The notes: generated by a model not told the origin, from the letters alone. DNA of 64,000 nt from Podospora pseudoanserina (GCF_035222485.1 NW_026946672.1:1364001-1428000); one strand, 5' to 3'. Positions 52,301-63,752 are shown, numbered from the stretch's first letter. A program made the numbers and translations.

Positions 52301-53664
52301 GCTTTTTTCGTACATTATTTGTTTCCGTGTGGTGGTGATTGATGTCAACATGGACACGGGCAAACGATTCATTGTTATCGCCACTCTTGTTTGGTCAAAG
52401 CTGAGGACGCATCATCCTCAGGTAACATGGGCATTTTTTTTCTCTTTTTTTTCGTTTCACATTGCCTGTTTTATTACCCTTTTTTTCCTATTCTTTCTGC
52501 TGAAGGGCTATATGGTGGGTTTAGGGAAAGGAAAGGGAGTGTGGGTGGTGCATGGGACACTGGTGTTGATTTGTTTTTAATTGACTGAGTATAATTATTG
52601 CTCGTATGGGAATATGGGATTATTGATTGGGGAGGCGGGGGAGGTGGACTTTTTTTTTCTCTTGTTTTTTTTTACTCGTTACTGATATCTTTTTTCTTTT
52701 TCTTTTTCGGTTGCTGGATTTATCACTAGGGGTATATGGAGTTTGAGGGCCCTCGGTTTTTTCAAGTGGTGCAGAGAGGGTAAACACACACTGTGTTGTT
52801 GTTGTTGTTGTTTCTCTAGGAAGAGAGAGTCAGGGGGTGTATACCTACTACTGGCCTGAGTTGGGGCAGGATGAGATGTGATTGGAGGGAAAGGGAGGGC
52901 GATCAAGGAGATGTGTGGGGGATGTTTGATGAGCGATGTGGGAGGGGGATGGCAGGGAGATAATATTATCGATTGGCTCTTGTTTTGTCAAATGGTAGTG
53001 TTATTCTTTTGCTGTGTTTTTGGTCGAGGGAGGAAGGAGGGAAGGTTTGATTGTCAAGCTTTGCTGATAGTGGTGGGGGTTCTATCAATTGCTTGTTGGG
53101 AGTTTGTGTTGTAAAGCGTTCAACAGCTGGGAATGAATAGTGTTAGGGGGAAGGGGTTAGCTAGCAATGGAACGTGAGATGCCGAATAGTTTGAGTTGTG
53201 CTTCCAATGTGGTGTGTGAATAGGTAATGATGGTATGGTCTGCGAATAACGATGATAAAGATGTCTTGTGAGAGAGGAGGCAATTTCTGGACCTTGGATT
53301 CCATACAAGTGATGAAGGGTGGCAAATAGGGGTGCATGGCGGCAAGGGGGGTTCGGCTTCTGGAATGGGGAATGTCTCGGGTAGAAATGGTTGGGGGTTG
53401 GGGTTGATAATATGGGGGGAAGGAAGTGGTCAAAGAAGGCTGAAGCTAGGGCCCTTATGACGACAGCGTGAGCTACCTTGGCTTGTGGTAGGAGCTACCC
53501 CTTTAGCTAGGTGCCTACCTTACTTGCACATCACCACCACCCATGCATGCGGCTCAACTCGAGCAGATCACCATTGCCAATACCAGACCCCCAACCAGGA
53601 CACACCCTCCATTCCCCTGCCTATTAATCAGACTTAACGATATCCGCTATAATACCACCACAGA
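52301..53664. other. Intergenic, no gene recognised
   Basis: T-rich tracts lie downstream of the forkhead gene. A patch at 53460-53530 is rich in AGCTACC/TACCTTAC words similar to patches near 5.3 and 21.7 kb. No gene is seen. Confidence 0.6.
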
Positions 53665-54527
53665 ATGTGGCCCTCCTCTCCACCAGGCCCTCCCCCACAG
53701 GCACACCCACACGCTATAGTCAACCCCCTTCGCGACGAGGAACAGCAAGCACTGCCCCCGCCGTCGTATTACTCTTCTGTTCTCCAGCCTGCCGGGGGTA
53801 ACAACAACCAACAGGAGCAGCCACCACCAGTGGACAACAAAGAACTAGAAACACAACCCCCAAGGATAGGAGACCGAGCCCCGAGCCTAGGGCCAAGTAT
53901 CACCTTCCCAACAGACAAACCCCTCCTGGTAGTCTTCCTTCGATACTGCGGATGTCCATGTAAGTCCATCCCCCCCCCCCCCAACCTCCATATTCGTGTT
54001 TAAGCTAACCCCTCACAGTCGCAGAACAAGCTTTCACCACCCTCGCCACCTTTTCCACCACCCACCCCTCCATCACCTGCATAGCAATCACCCAATCCCC
54101 CCCCTCCGAATCCGACACCTGGATCATCTCCCTCGGCGGCCTCTGGTCCATCTCCACCGTCATCCCCGACCCGTCTTTGTCACTCTACCATTCCTGGGGA
54201 TTACACCAAAACAGGTCATGGTACGACTGGTTTGTGGAGAACCTCAAAGTTCCCATCACTAAGCCGGTGAATGTCACCAATCTGGAGCATAAGCCTCATG
54301 GGAGGTACGAAGGAGAGAATAAATGGCAGCAGGGGGGCGCGTTTGGGATTGACCAGGATGGGTTTGTGAGGTGGGCTTGGGTAGGGAGGAAGGTGGATGA
54401 GGTTGTGGATTTTGAAAGGGGCGGGGTGGTGGAGGCGCTTTTGGGGAGGGAGAAACAGAAGAAGAAGAAGGGGGGAGAGGGGGGGGACAATAAAGATGAG
54501 GGGGGTGGGAATGGACAGCTGATGTAG
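53665..54527 (+). CDS. AhpC/TSA-like thioredoxin-fold protein with CxC motif
   Basis: Probable peroxiredoxin-like or thiol oxidoreductase of the fungal AhpC-TSA_2 group. Two exons, 53665..53959 and 54019..54527, with a 59-nt intron (GTAAGT donor, AGCTAACC branch site, CAG acceptor), give 267 residues. A Pro/Gln-rich leader of about 65 residues precedes the fold. The beta strand KPLLVVFLRY runs into Cys95-Gly-Cys97-Pro-Phe, and the intron falls just after the Pro codon, inside the active-site helix. Later elements are a second strand (ITCIAITQSP), the GLWSISTVIPDPS loop and FGIDQDGFVRWAWVG, a usual C-terminal hairpin. The tail is Lys/Gly-rich. Substrate unknown; redox activity rests on the two Cys. 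Confidence 0.85.
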
Positions 54528-54744
54528 TATGAGGTTGTGCTTGATGATTGGGAGAGTGAGTGATCAAGGGGGGAGATGGCAATACAGAGATGAGGAGAAA
54601 GAGATGTGCAGTAGAGTTAATAATCAGTATTCATTCAATCAGTGTGCTGTTGGTTGTGTAGGTGTGTATATGTGTGTGTGTGTGGAAAATAAAGAGATAA
54701 AAAAGGAAACGCTGGGAACGCTGCCCTGAAAATCAAACGCTGTG
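54528..54744. other. 3' flank of the thioredoxin-fold gene
   Basis: No gene seen. It includes a GT-rich stretch at 54660-54685 and, on the minus strand, a T4 run (54729-54732) downstream of the tRNA-like element. Confidence 0.6.
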
Positions 54745-54820
54745 TGACGGGCCAGGAGTCAAACCCGGTTTTTTTTCGCTCAAACTTGGGAGTGTAATAA
54801 CCTCTATACTACCGCGCCAC
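54745..54820 (-). pseudogene. tRNA-like relic, unassigned isotype
   Basis: On the minus strand GGTAGTATAGAGGTTATTAC matches the D-arm/A-box of Asp/Glu/Val-type tRNAs, and CCGGGTTTGACTCCTGG forms a five-pair T-arm with a B-box-like loop (TTTGACT). A T4 run lies about 12 nt downstream. The acceptor strands pair poorly, the anticodon stem is short with an eight-base loop lacking U33, and an eight-A run occupies the variable region. It is therefore probably a dead tRNA or tRNA-derived element. Confidence 0.5.
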
Positions 54821-55368
54821 GGAATTGTGATTAGAATTCGAAAACTATATACCCCCGTTGGTTGGGTTGGGTTCTGGTCTGTGGTTGTGGTGGAGACAAT
54901 GATGAAAGTGGCATTGTTTAGGGCGGAAGGCTGAAGATGTTACGTCTTGACAGCATGTGAAAGAGTAACTATACAGAACAGTGACCGGCATTGCAGATGG
55001 ACAACATATCAAACGAGGTGTCAGGACATGACAGCCATTGTAAATGGGGAGATGAAATTGTATTGAAGCAGTCAAAACAACATGTAAATGAACAAGAACA
55101 AACAGCTATGGAGCAGAACCCCAACAAAATATCATAAAAAGTCATCAGTGAGAGACAGAGACAGAGAGAGAGAGAGATAGAACTATGATGCTAAACGATA
55201 GAGAAACACACATGTTTTACTCCTTCCAGTCCCATTCCTGTCAAAAAGAAAATCTCCGATTATTGTATACCATCATCATAACAAGGCTTCACAGCTCCAC
55301 CTCTTCTCACACACTCATACACGATTCTCAGTCCATGTCTCGTACATTCTAACCGGTATCGCTTGCAT
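54821..55368. other. 3' flank of the SUT-like transporter gene
   Basis: No gene seen. A GA-rich microsatellite-like patch (GAGAGACAGAGACAGAGAGA) lies at about 55149-55176. Confidence 0.6.
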
Positions 55369-57527
55369 CTAATACTCCATCCCACCAAAGCTCTTATTCC
55401 TCACCAGCGTCGCCCTCTCCAAGCTCGCCCTGGGAAGCTGCTCATGGCTCCGCGTCCTACTGCGCGCTGTGCCCGGCCGCGAAGGGGCGTCGCCGTCTTC
55501 GACAGCGCTCATGATATCCGCGGGGACATCCGGATCATCCCTGATGCGGTGGATGAAGAAGGCCGAGATCAGCACCGTGATGCCACCCAATGCCAGCACA
55601 ATCGCGATGCTGTGGTCTCCCGGCTCGCCGCGGGGCTTTTGGAAAATTTGGAAGATCACACTGCTGAGCAAGGTGGCGATGATCTGAGGGGCAGCAATGG
55701 CCATGTTGTGGATCCCCAAGATGACACCGGCCTGGTCGGCGGCTTCGGCGTCTTCCCCTGATTCGAGCTCGCGGGCCTCGTCGGAGTTGTAGCCGTCCAT
55801 TCCGCGGGTGGGTGAGAGCATCCTCTGCGCTCGTTGTTGGCGACGCTCTTCGTCGCGGCGGGAAATCTCGGCGCTGATGATAGCCCATGGTGCCCAGAGA
55901 GTAAGAGCCCAGGTGATACCAACGAGGCCAATGAGTACTGTGGCTGCTGTGACGGTCCGCACGAAAACAGTGCAAAGCATGCTGCAGGTGAAGAGAATCT
56001 GGGCAAGCATCCAGGCGCGGCGAAGCGTGAATCCAGGGATGACGAGGTAGTCCAACCAGGACTTTTCCTCGTCATAATCCTTGAGCGAGCTGGGGCCGCC
56101 CTCGTCAGGGGAGACAACAGCACTGCCAGGTTGAGTGGTGTATGTTGGCGCAATGAAGAAGGGGAGGAACACATTCGTTGCCAGACTAGTGATCGCAAAG
56201 ATGAGCAACGCAAAGGTTCCCTCCCGAGTGGCGTCTTCATAGAGCCTGTCGAGTTCCTCAGGGGTCATGTTCGGGTTGGCCTCGAGATATGGTTCGGCAT
56301 AAATCTCGCCAATGTAGGACGAAGTGTAGAAGAGCATAGGGAAGAAGCCAATCCATGCGCAGAATTGGACTTCGCAGACTTTTCTGGTCTGGGGCGGTAG
56401 CCGTTGAATGGAGGTGAAGATCTTGTTGAAGAAGGCGAGGACGCCAGGCTTGTCCTTGATGGGTGGCCCCTCGAGTCGGGGATCTCGTTCGCGGATGAAA
56501 ATGCAGGTAGCGACAACCGTCACTCCCAGCGCAATACTCGCGATGGCGCAAAGGTCCTTGAATTGGGTATCACCCAAAAACCAGAGCACACTGGGCAGAT
56601 CGGTATAGCCAGCGAGGTAGCCTGCAATGTTTCCAATACCGACAAACCTGCTTGCCATGGCATTCGCAACCTCTGTAACAGGCGTTAGACTTGAACTAAA
56701 TCAAGGGGCATAGAATAACTGACCTTGCTGATGAGAGGGTGCGCAGTCGACAATAAACGCTCGAATCGCGGCTTGCACTACAATGGCTGGTCAGCACACA
56801 AGTCCTCCTATCCGGTCCTGTGCAATTGCCTACCTGTATTGATTGCAAAGTCCAAAATATACACCCACAAAACTGCAATAACGATAATGGAGTTCTTCAC
56901 AAATGCCGACTCTGGGTCTGCTCCGAATACGCCGAAGAAGCCCCCAACGATGTCTTTGGTCCAGGCAAGGAACATCAACGATATGATGGTGGCAGCAGCC
57001 CCTCCGAGCATGAATGGCTTGCGCTTGCCCCAGCTCAGACGACAATTGTCGCTCAGCATGCCAACATATGGTTGCACCAATGTTCCCGACAACGGCCCGG
57101 CAATCCAGACCAGTGCCATCAACGACTTGCTCAGACCGAGCGAGAGCAGGTAAGGAGAGCCATTGGACATCTCAACCGACCATGCGATCTGCAGGCCACC
57201 GATACTAATAGTCAAGAGGATGAGATACCAGACACTCTTAGTCGCCTGGTGCTCATCCTCGCCGTTATCGAGCGCTTGGGCGCGGATGAAGCCATCGTCT
57301 TCACCCGAGCCGGAGGAGGGAGAGAGCAGCGGCGACTGCTCGTTCAGACTGTCCGTGTCGAATACTGGCTGACGGTCATTTCCACCTGATGATGGGTTGC
57401 CTGTCCTTGATGATTTCGCCTGTTCTTTGCCCTTGGCCGATTGATTCGTGGGTGTTGATGTCTGTTGGCGTTGGCTGTCGCCTGCGGGGTGGCCCCGATC
57501 TGGAATTGCTGCTAACGACGACGTCAT
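55369..57527 (-). CDS. SUT-type sucrose/alpha-glucoside H+ symporter (MFS)
   Basis: Plasma-membrane or vacuolar proton-coupled sugar carrier of the GPH/SUT group, like fission yeast sut1 and plant sucrose transporters. Three exons, complement(55369..56672, 56724..56777, 56834..57527), with introns of 51 and 56 nt, give 683 residues. The middle exon is only 54 nt (VQAAIRAFIVDCAPSHQQ). The N-terminal 85 residues are hydrophilic. Helix 1-3 signatures are GGLQIAWSVEMSNGSPYLLS, GPLSGTLVQPYVGMLSD and the loop WGKRKPFMLGG. A charged central loop and C-terminal tail (Ser/Arg-rich, ending GGMEY) complete the 12-helix layout. The upstream open frame begins with GTG, so I chose the ATG at 57527. It is divergent from NHX1, sharing 1.6 kb. 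The exact sugar cannot be told. Confidence 0.9.
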
Positions 57528-59136
57528 GCGGAGCAAGAGCTTAGAAGCTGCCACAGCAACAACGGCGGTTCGCGCGCTTCCGTGTCGCTCGACCTGGCAC
57601 GGAAAAAAACAATCGACGGCGTCTTCTATGCGAGTTTGTTATTTTCTCGATGTGTTGGATTCGAGCGAATGAGCTATCGGTGGTATCGTAAGTGGTGATC
57701 GGGTTGGGCAAAAAGCAGGACGGAAGAGGGCGTGGGAGGTGCCTGTGAAAGAAGAGCTGAGGTGCCTGCGTTTCGGCCGTGCCGGGATCGTCCCTGAGAG
57801 CACAGGTCGCGGCGAATACAGGAGGCTGTCGCACTGGACGGAGCTGGGAGGGCACCGAGGGATGCTCGCAACTGATATAAACGTGTAGAGGAGTGAAAAT
57901 ATCACGCGGCCAAGTCAACGTCTGCCACGAGACCCGTCGTGGTTCGAGTGGTGCGATTGCGGAAGCAAGTCGAGAAAACCCCGGCTATCTAGAGGAGGCA
58001 GGGCTGGTCTGTGACAAAAGATACTGCAATGCAGAGCAACTTGAGCTTCGATCTTGGTTGGTCCACGAATGACAACCATCAGAGAGACGCCAGGCGGCAC
58101 GGGTCTGGATCTCTTGAAGCTGCAGGGGCCATCATGGAAGGCCCAGCGCCGAGCGACAGGCTTCTCCGGATTTTGCGGGCACTAATTATGTCAGGCAATT
58201 GGAACCACAGCGGGTCGTTATTCTTTGTTCCATGGATCGCAGCACTGTTGCTTCAACGTCCAATCTTTTAACTAGGCCTGAGATCTCTGACTCGGATCCC
58301 TTGGCAGAAACAACCACCAAACATTCCTTCCAACGTGTTCCGAGTATTGGGGATTGTCTTTGAACTCCAGCAACAGATCAGAACCACATGTTTTGGAGCA
58401 GTGGCTGCCATGGTGCACAGTGTAAAAATCCGAAGCAATACGGGGGCTTCACATGGCCTCGATTTAATCCCAACCCAAGCAAGCACTAGTAGCCCAGGTG
58501 ACAGCTTCATGAGCCCGTAGTTGATATTTTGCTGAACCGGCTGATGATGCGAAGTAGCACAGAGTTGTATTTTTGACCATCTTGTATTTATTGTTGGATA
58601 TGGACGCGGATATCGAGAGTGATGCTGGAGCTTGATATGTGACCGAGAAGACTGACACAGCATCTGCTGTGCAGTTCTTATCCTGACCTCCCCAGAACAT
58701 AGCAGAACAATAGGTGCTATGAGTGAGGTTCAAGATGTCTGAACAGCTCAACTTAGACACATACTTCCCCTCCAAGTGCCAAGCCTATTGACCCACCGAT
58801 TGGGAAGCTCCCCTGTTGGCGGTTGGTGGTGGCTTGCGCGGATTGGCCGCCTCATGGTCATCGGCGGGTCTCGGCAGCGATCCTTGTGGACACTTTCTTG
58901 AACCTGGCGACGTCTCAAACTTGGGATGTTGAGCTTACCAAATGCCAACCAAATCAGCCTGTCCATACGTGCCATCGCCGTCCGTCTCTTACGTACCTTT
59001 TACCAATTCATGCTCCTTCGCTCCCCGTGAGCCTGAGAGTCCTGAGCCCTGCCGTGACCTCTGAGCTGAACTGAGCTTCCCCAACCCTCGTCCGCGCCGG
59101 GGCCAAGCCCGCTGTCGCTGTCCAACAGACGCCGCC
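57528..59136. promoter_or_regulatory. Divergent promoter region, SUT-like / NHX1
   Basis: 1.6 kb between the two start codons. Only short frames without family resemblance occur. No specific regulatory site was assigned. Confidence 0.6.
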
Positions 59137-61399
59137 ATGCTGTCAGAAGTTGTCGCGAGCTCCCTCGTGGAACTTGCCAGTACGCGCATTCCCCCTTTCT
59201 CCCTCCCCAACCCCAAACTATCCCACAGACAGGCTCTAACAGAATGCTTCAGAACGAGAGGAAGAAGACCCCGCCGGTATGCCCGATCCCCTACATCCAT
59301 CATCCGAACACCCCCCTCCCGCCGAACGAACATCTCGAGACCCTCGACAACATGCTAACTGCGCGATACAGGCTCCGACCCGCCCCACCAGGAGAAATAC
59401 TCATCATGGGCCATATTTATTCTGCTGTCGCTACTCATTGTGTCGTTCTGCACGAGCTACACTCTACAACAGAGAAAGATCACAGCTATTCATGAAACTG
59501 TCGTATCCATCTTCGGCGGTACGAGCGATTCTCCTCCATCATCCCCCGACGAACCTCACCCTAACCAACATATTTCTAGGCATGACCATCGGTCTCATCC
59601 TCCGCGTATCTGGCTTCGATTCCGTCCGAGACTTGGTCAACTTTAACTACCAATACTTCTTCAACCTTCTCCTTCCCCCGATTATTCTCTCGTCCGGCTA
59701 CGAACTCCACCAAGCCAACTTTTTTCGAAATATAGGAACAATCTTGAGTTTTGCTTTTGCGGGAACGCTCATCTCGGCCGTTGTGATTGGCGTATTGCTC
59801 TTCATTTACACTGCAATCTCTCCCGAGGGGCTGGATGTGTCGTGGACCGATGCCATCGCCGTCGGCGCAACGCTTTCTGCCACAGATCCGGTCACTATCT
59901 TGGCAATCTTCAACTCGTACAAGGTTGACCCGAAGCTGTACACCATCATCTTCGGCGAGTCTATTCTGAACGATGCAGTGGCCATTGTTATTTTCGAGGC
60001 TTCCCAGGCCAAGCATTCTTCCGGGTCAGGGGGTATTGGCATCTTCAGCATCCTGCATGGAATCTGGTACTTCTTGAAAGAGTTCTTTGGCAGTTTGGCG
60101 ATTGGCTGCATTGTGGGCGTAATGACTGCTCTCGCCTTGAAGTACACCTATGTCAGACGGTATCCAGCCATCGAGAGTTGCTTGGTTGTGCTCATTGCTT
60201 ATGCCAGCTACTTTTTCTCTCAAGCTATTGAGATGTCTGGTAGGTCTTCCCGTAAGCGCCCGTAACTTGAGAATCATGGATTAACTTGGTGCTCAGGAAT
60301 TGTATCGCTTCTCTTCTGCGGCATCACGCTCAAGCACTACGCTTACTTCAACATGTCCCGCCGAACGCAGCTGACGACCAAGTACCTGTTCCAAGTTCTC
60401 GCTCACCTGTCTGAAAACTTCATCTTTATCTACCTAGGTCTGGCCCTCTTCACGGAGAAGAACCTCGTCTTTCAGCCCCTGTTGATCATTGTCACGGTTG
60501 TTTCCGTCTGTGCGGCAAGATGGCTCGCTGTCTTCCCGCTTTCTCGAGCGATCAACTGGTTCCGCCGATATAGAGCCGCCCGACGTGGTGGCGAAGCCGA
60601 TGAGTTGCCCTACAGCTACCAAGCCATGCTCTTCTGGGCCGGTCTTCGTGGAGCCGTCGGCGTCGCTCTCTCAGCCCGCTTTACCGCGAAGGAAACCCAA
60701 GCTCTGCAAGCGACCGTCCTTGTTGTAGTGGTGCTGACCGTCATCATCTTTGGCGGCACTACAGCCCGCATGCTCGAGATATTAGGAATCCGCACTGGGG
60801 TAACAGAGGATGCGGATTCCGATGACGAGTTTGATATCGAGGCTATTGGAGGCGGACTTTACAAACGACCGGACAATAGTGGGAGAGGATACAATCCCAG
60901 AAGTCGGAGCCGCGGGTCGGCCGTTGCATTGGATAATGTTGGCGGTAATAACAGCAACGGTGCGAGCTGGACATCAGGAAACAGGAGGAAACCCAGCCAT
61001 GGGAGAAAGGGACACAACTCCAAGGACAGCAACGACTTTGAGAGGTCAGAGTTGTTGGGTGTCAACAATGGCGGGAGCAGTAACACTGACTCTGAGTTTG
61101 GGAGCGACATTGACATCTCAGACTTGCCACCACCGGCGCCGAGGAGGAGGTCGAGCCCTATGCCAGGAGGGGATATCCCACCAGCTTCGACTGCGGCCAC
61201 AACCCTTGGCTCTGGCCAGAACAGCGAGAGTGGGAATCATTCCACGCCACTAACAGCGTCTGCTGCGATTAGACAACTGTTTAGAACAGACGACCCATCT
61301 GCCCTGTTTAGACAGTTGGACGAAGACTACATCAAGCCAACGCTGTTGCTAGATGGGAGTCATGGCAGAGGAGGCAGTGGTGGTGGAGGCTCGCATTAG
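59137..61399 (+). CDS. nhx1: Endosomal/vacuolar Na+/H+ exchanger NHX1
   Basis: Organellar Na+(K+)/H+ antiporter that sets endosome and vacuole pH, of the NHE6/7/9-Nhx1 branch. Five exons, 59137..59179, 59253..59276, 59372..59518, 59580..60239 and 60297..61399, give 658 residues. Exon 2 is a 24-nt microexon needed to keep frame (KREEEDPAG). Helix 1 is SSWAIFILLSLLIVSF. The amiloride-type region FFNLLLPPIILSSGYEL starts near 98. Ion-binding motifs are ATDPVTILAIF (172-182) and FGESILNDAVAIVIFE (196-211). Helix LSENFIFIYLGLALF and GLRGAVGVALS follow. The C-terminal 190 residues are cytosolic, Ser/Gly-rich and acidic, ending with FRQLDEDYIKPTLL. Motif spelling favours Nhx1 over plasma-membrane antiporters. 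Confidence 0.95.
59253..59276 (+). other. 24-nt microexon of NHX1
   Basis: It is bounded by TTCAG and GTATGC. Joined to its neighbours it encodes Lys-Arg-Glu-Glu-Glu-Asp-Pro-Ala. It has exactly eight codons' worth of bases, so skipping it would keep the frame. Confidence 0.75.
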
Positions 61400-61946
61400 A
61401 TGTTGTTTTTCTTTCTGGTCAGGTCAAGCCCTGAATTTTGGCTCGGTGCATATAGGAGGGATATCTTTTGGCAAAAGGATGCCAGGCGGGGAGGCATACA
61501 CCGGCGGCGTTTGTTCTTTTTTCTTTCTGCTGTTACTATGATTAGATGTCTTTGTTCTGCTTAGCTGGGAAACGCTGGCGTGTTTGGCCGGCTGGCTGTT
61601 GACTTTCTCGGTGCGAACTTGAGGAAGGGAATAAAATGTTTGGATCATTGTTAGTCACATCTCAGTACCTGCCTGCTCTATCGGAATAATGTCTTTTGGA
61701 ATGGAGCAATTTTCCATGCAAAGCCGATCCATTCGGACATTTTGAGATTCTATCTATCATAAACAAAAGAGTAGGGTATCCAAACAATCTAGCTGTAGCT
61801 TACTGACCACTGCTAAACAACAAAATGGCAGTGTCCGTAATCCGTGATATATCTCAAAAAGATATGCCAAAACAAAATCAAGCAACCAAACCAAAACGCC
61901 ATGCAGTAAGGACTCCCCCTTCATTATCTTCCCCATTCTCTCCCCG
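61400..61946. other. Convergent 3' region, NHX1 / MFS
   Basis: 547 bp between two stop codons on opposite strands. No gene seen. An AATAAAATG word near 61630 could serve NHX1 polyadenylation. Confidence 0.55.
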
Positions 61947-63752
61947 TTACATCTTCACCCCTTTTTCCTCCTCCCCGGCCGTCTCTTCCCCTCTCACCGT
62001 CTCATCCTCACTCAACACACCCCCTCCCATCTTCCCCTCCTCGCCGCTGCTCTCCTTCCTCTCATGACTCATCTTCATCCGTCCCAAAATCTCCTCGGCC
62101 TCCCTCGCGTACTTGCACCTCTTCCTGATCCTCGCCCCATACTTCCAAAACAACAAGGGGAAAGGCACGCACGCCAACGCGAGAAACGCCGGGACGGTGC
62201 TCGCCCAGTGAATCCCCAGGTCCTGGTACATGTACGTCGTAAACAGCGGAAACGCCGCACCAAACAGACTTCTCAACACCGAGTTCGCGGCCAGGACCGA
62301 GGCGGCAAAGACGGTGTAGCTGTCGATCATGTACGTCAACAAACTCAAGAACACGGCCACCAGCCCCGCGGCGAAAAAAGCGGATGCAGTGATGGAGACC
62401 ATCCAGTGGATCTCAGGGCCGTTTGTCCACGCGAACCAGAACAATCCGACAGGGAGGAAAATAGACCCGACGATCGCGGGAGGGAGTCGAGACTCGGGGG
62501 TCGCGAGGCCGGAGGAGAGGAGGGGCATGAAACGGGTTTTGTTGTCGATCATGGCGTATGTGACGGCAAAAACCATACCGACGGCCACGCCGACAAAGGC
62601 TAGGCCGCCGATGCCGGGGGACCAGCCACGGTTGAGCTGGTAGACTATGGGGAAGGCGGCGAAGAGGAGGTAGAGGGTTCCGTAGACGATGGCGAGGTAG
62701 ATTGATGTGAAGAGGACGATTGGTTCTTTGAAGAGCAAGACCCAGGGGCGGGTGAGGGTTGTTTTTATTTTTTGGGACTTGGTCGAGGGGTCGAGGAGGT
62801 CCATTTTGGAGATGTAGATTTTCCCTGTGTGGGAGGTGAGGGCTGCCGCGCGTTTTTGGAGGAGGACGGGGGCGTAGGTTTCGGGTACGTAGAGGAGGCA
62901 GAGGAGCCAGAGGGTGCCGGTGAAGATTGCTGTTAGGCCTTGGATCCAGCGCCACCCTAAAGATTCGCCGACGAAGCCGCCTACGATGGGGCCGATGGAG
63001 GGCCCGAGGAAGGGGGCCATTGCGAAGACGCCGGCTGCGGCTCCTCTTTCTTTTTGGGAGTTAGTATAGGGGAAAGATGGATGGAGAGGGAGGGGAAAAG
63101 GGGGCTTACCGTTGACGTCAAACATGTCTGCTACTACGCCGCCCGAGTTGGTGAGTGGTGATGAGCCAAAGGCTCCGGCGAAGAAGCGGAGGATGACGAG
63201 AGTTTCGATTGTGTCTGCCCCGGCGGCTCCGGCGCAGAATACCATGAGGGCCATGTAGGTCAGGGCGAAGATCGGCTGGCGTCCGTAGAATTCACTTAGG
63301 GGCGCCCAAAGTAACGGGCCGATGGCGAAGCCAAAGACGAAGAGAGAGATGCCCAGGGTGGCCATGGTTGGCGTGACTTGGAAGTATCTGATGATTTCAA
63401 AAACGCCGCCTGAATAGGCGGTGGAAGCAAAGGCCACTGCCAGGGTTGCGACGGCCTGCAGTAACGTGATGATCCATTTCTTGTAGTTGGGGTAGGTCAT
63501 GGGGTTGAAGGGGTCGGATTTCCCTGGGAGGAAGTCGACGATGTAGGGAGAGGATTCTGTGCCATCTCCCGGGTAGGGGTGGGACAATATGGCGGGCGTG
63601 AGGTGAGAAGGGGACAGTACGAGACGCCAGTGAGGGACATGATTGCTGTTGCTGGTGGTGTTGTAATCAGTCTGGGACTCCATATCTGGCTTTGGTGTTG
63701 GGGAGGGTGGTGTAGTCGGCAAAGCCGTCACCGACGACGAAGAGGATGCCAT
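61947..63752 (-). CDS. DHA1-type MFS multidrug/polyamine transporter
   Basis: Probable plasma-membrane drug:H+ antiporter (TPO1/FLU1-like). Two exons, complement(61947..63049, 63110..63752), give 581 residues. The 60-nt intron has GTAAGC, a perfect TACTAAC branch site and AAG acceptor, and is in frame without stops. The hydrophilic N-terminus of about 90 residues is followed by 12 helices. Motif A-like loop APLSEFYGRQP and DHA1 motif C-like region FAMAPFLGPSIGPIVGGFV are present, as are RFFAGAFGSSPLTNSGGVVADMFD and PETYAPVLLQKRA. The C-terminal tail is Glu/Lys-rich (GEETAGEEEKGVKM). Substrate unknown. There is no biosynthetic cluster next to it within this window. Confidence 0.93.
   Translation of the reverse strand: MASSSSSVTALPTTPPSPTPKPDMESQTDYNTTSNSNHVPHWRLVLSPSHLTPAILSHPYPGDGTESSPYIVDFLPGKSDPFNPMTYPNYKKWIITLLQAVATLAVAFASTAYSGGVFEIIRYFQVTPTMATLGISLFVFGFAIGPLLWAPLSEFYGRQPIFALTYMALMVFCAGAAGADTIETLVILRFFAGAFGSSPLTNSGGVVADMFDVNGKPPFPLPLHPSFPYTNSQKERGAAAGVFAMAPFLGPSIGPIVGGFVGESLGWRWIQGLTAIFTGTLWLLCLLYVPETYAPVLLQKRAAALTSHTGKIYISKMDLLDPSTKSQKIKTTLTRPWVLLFKEPIVLFTSIYLAIVYGTLYLLFAAFPIVYQLNRGWSPGIGGLAFVGVAVGMVFAVTYAMIDNKTRFMPLLSSGLATPESRLPPAIVGSIFLPVGLFWFAWTNGPEIHWMVSITASAFFAAGLVAVFLSLLTYMIDSYTVFAASVLAANSVLRSLFGAAFPLFTTYMYQDLGIHWASTVPAFLALACVPFPLLFWKYGARIRKRCKYAREAEEILGRMKMSHERKESSGEEGKMGGGVLSEDETVRGEETAGEEEKGVKM
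63050..63109 (-). other. In-frame stopless intron of the MFS gene
   Basis: 60 nt with GTAAGC donor, TACTAAC branch site and AAG acceptor. Retention would insert 20 residues rich in Pro (starting GKPPFPLPLH) between DVN and ERGAAAG without breaking the frame. Confidence 0.85.
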
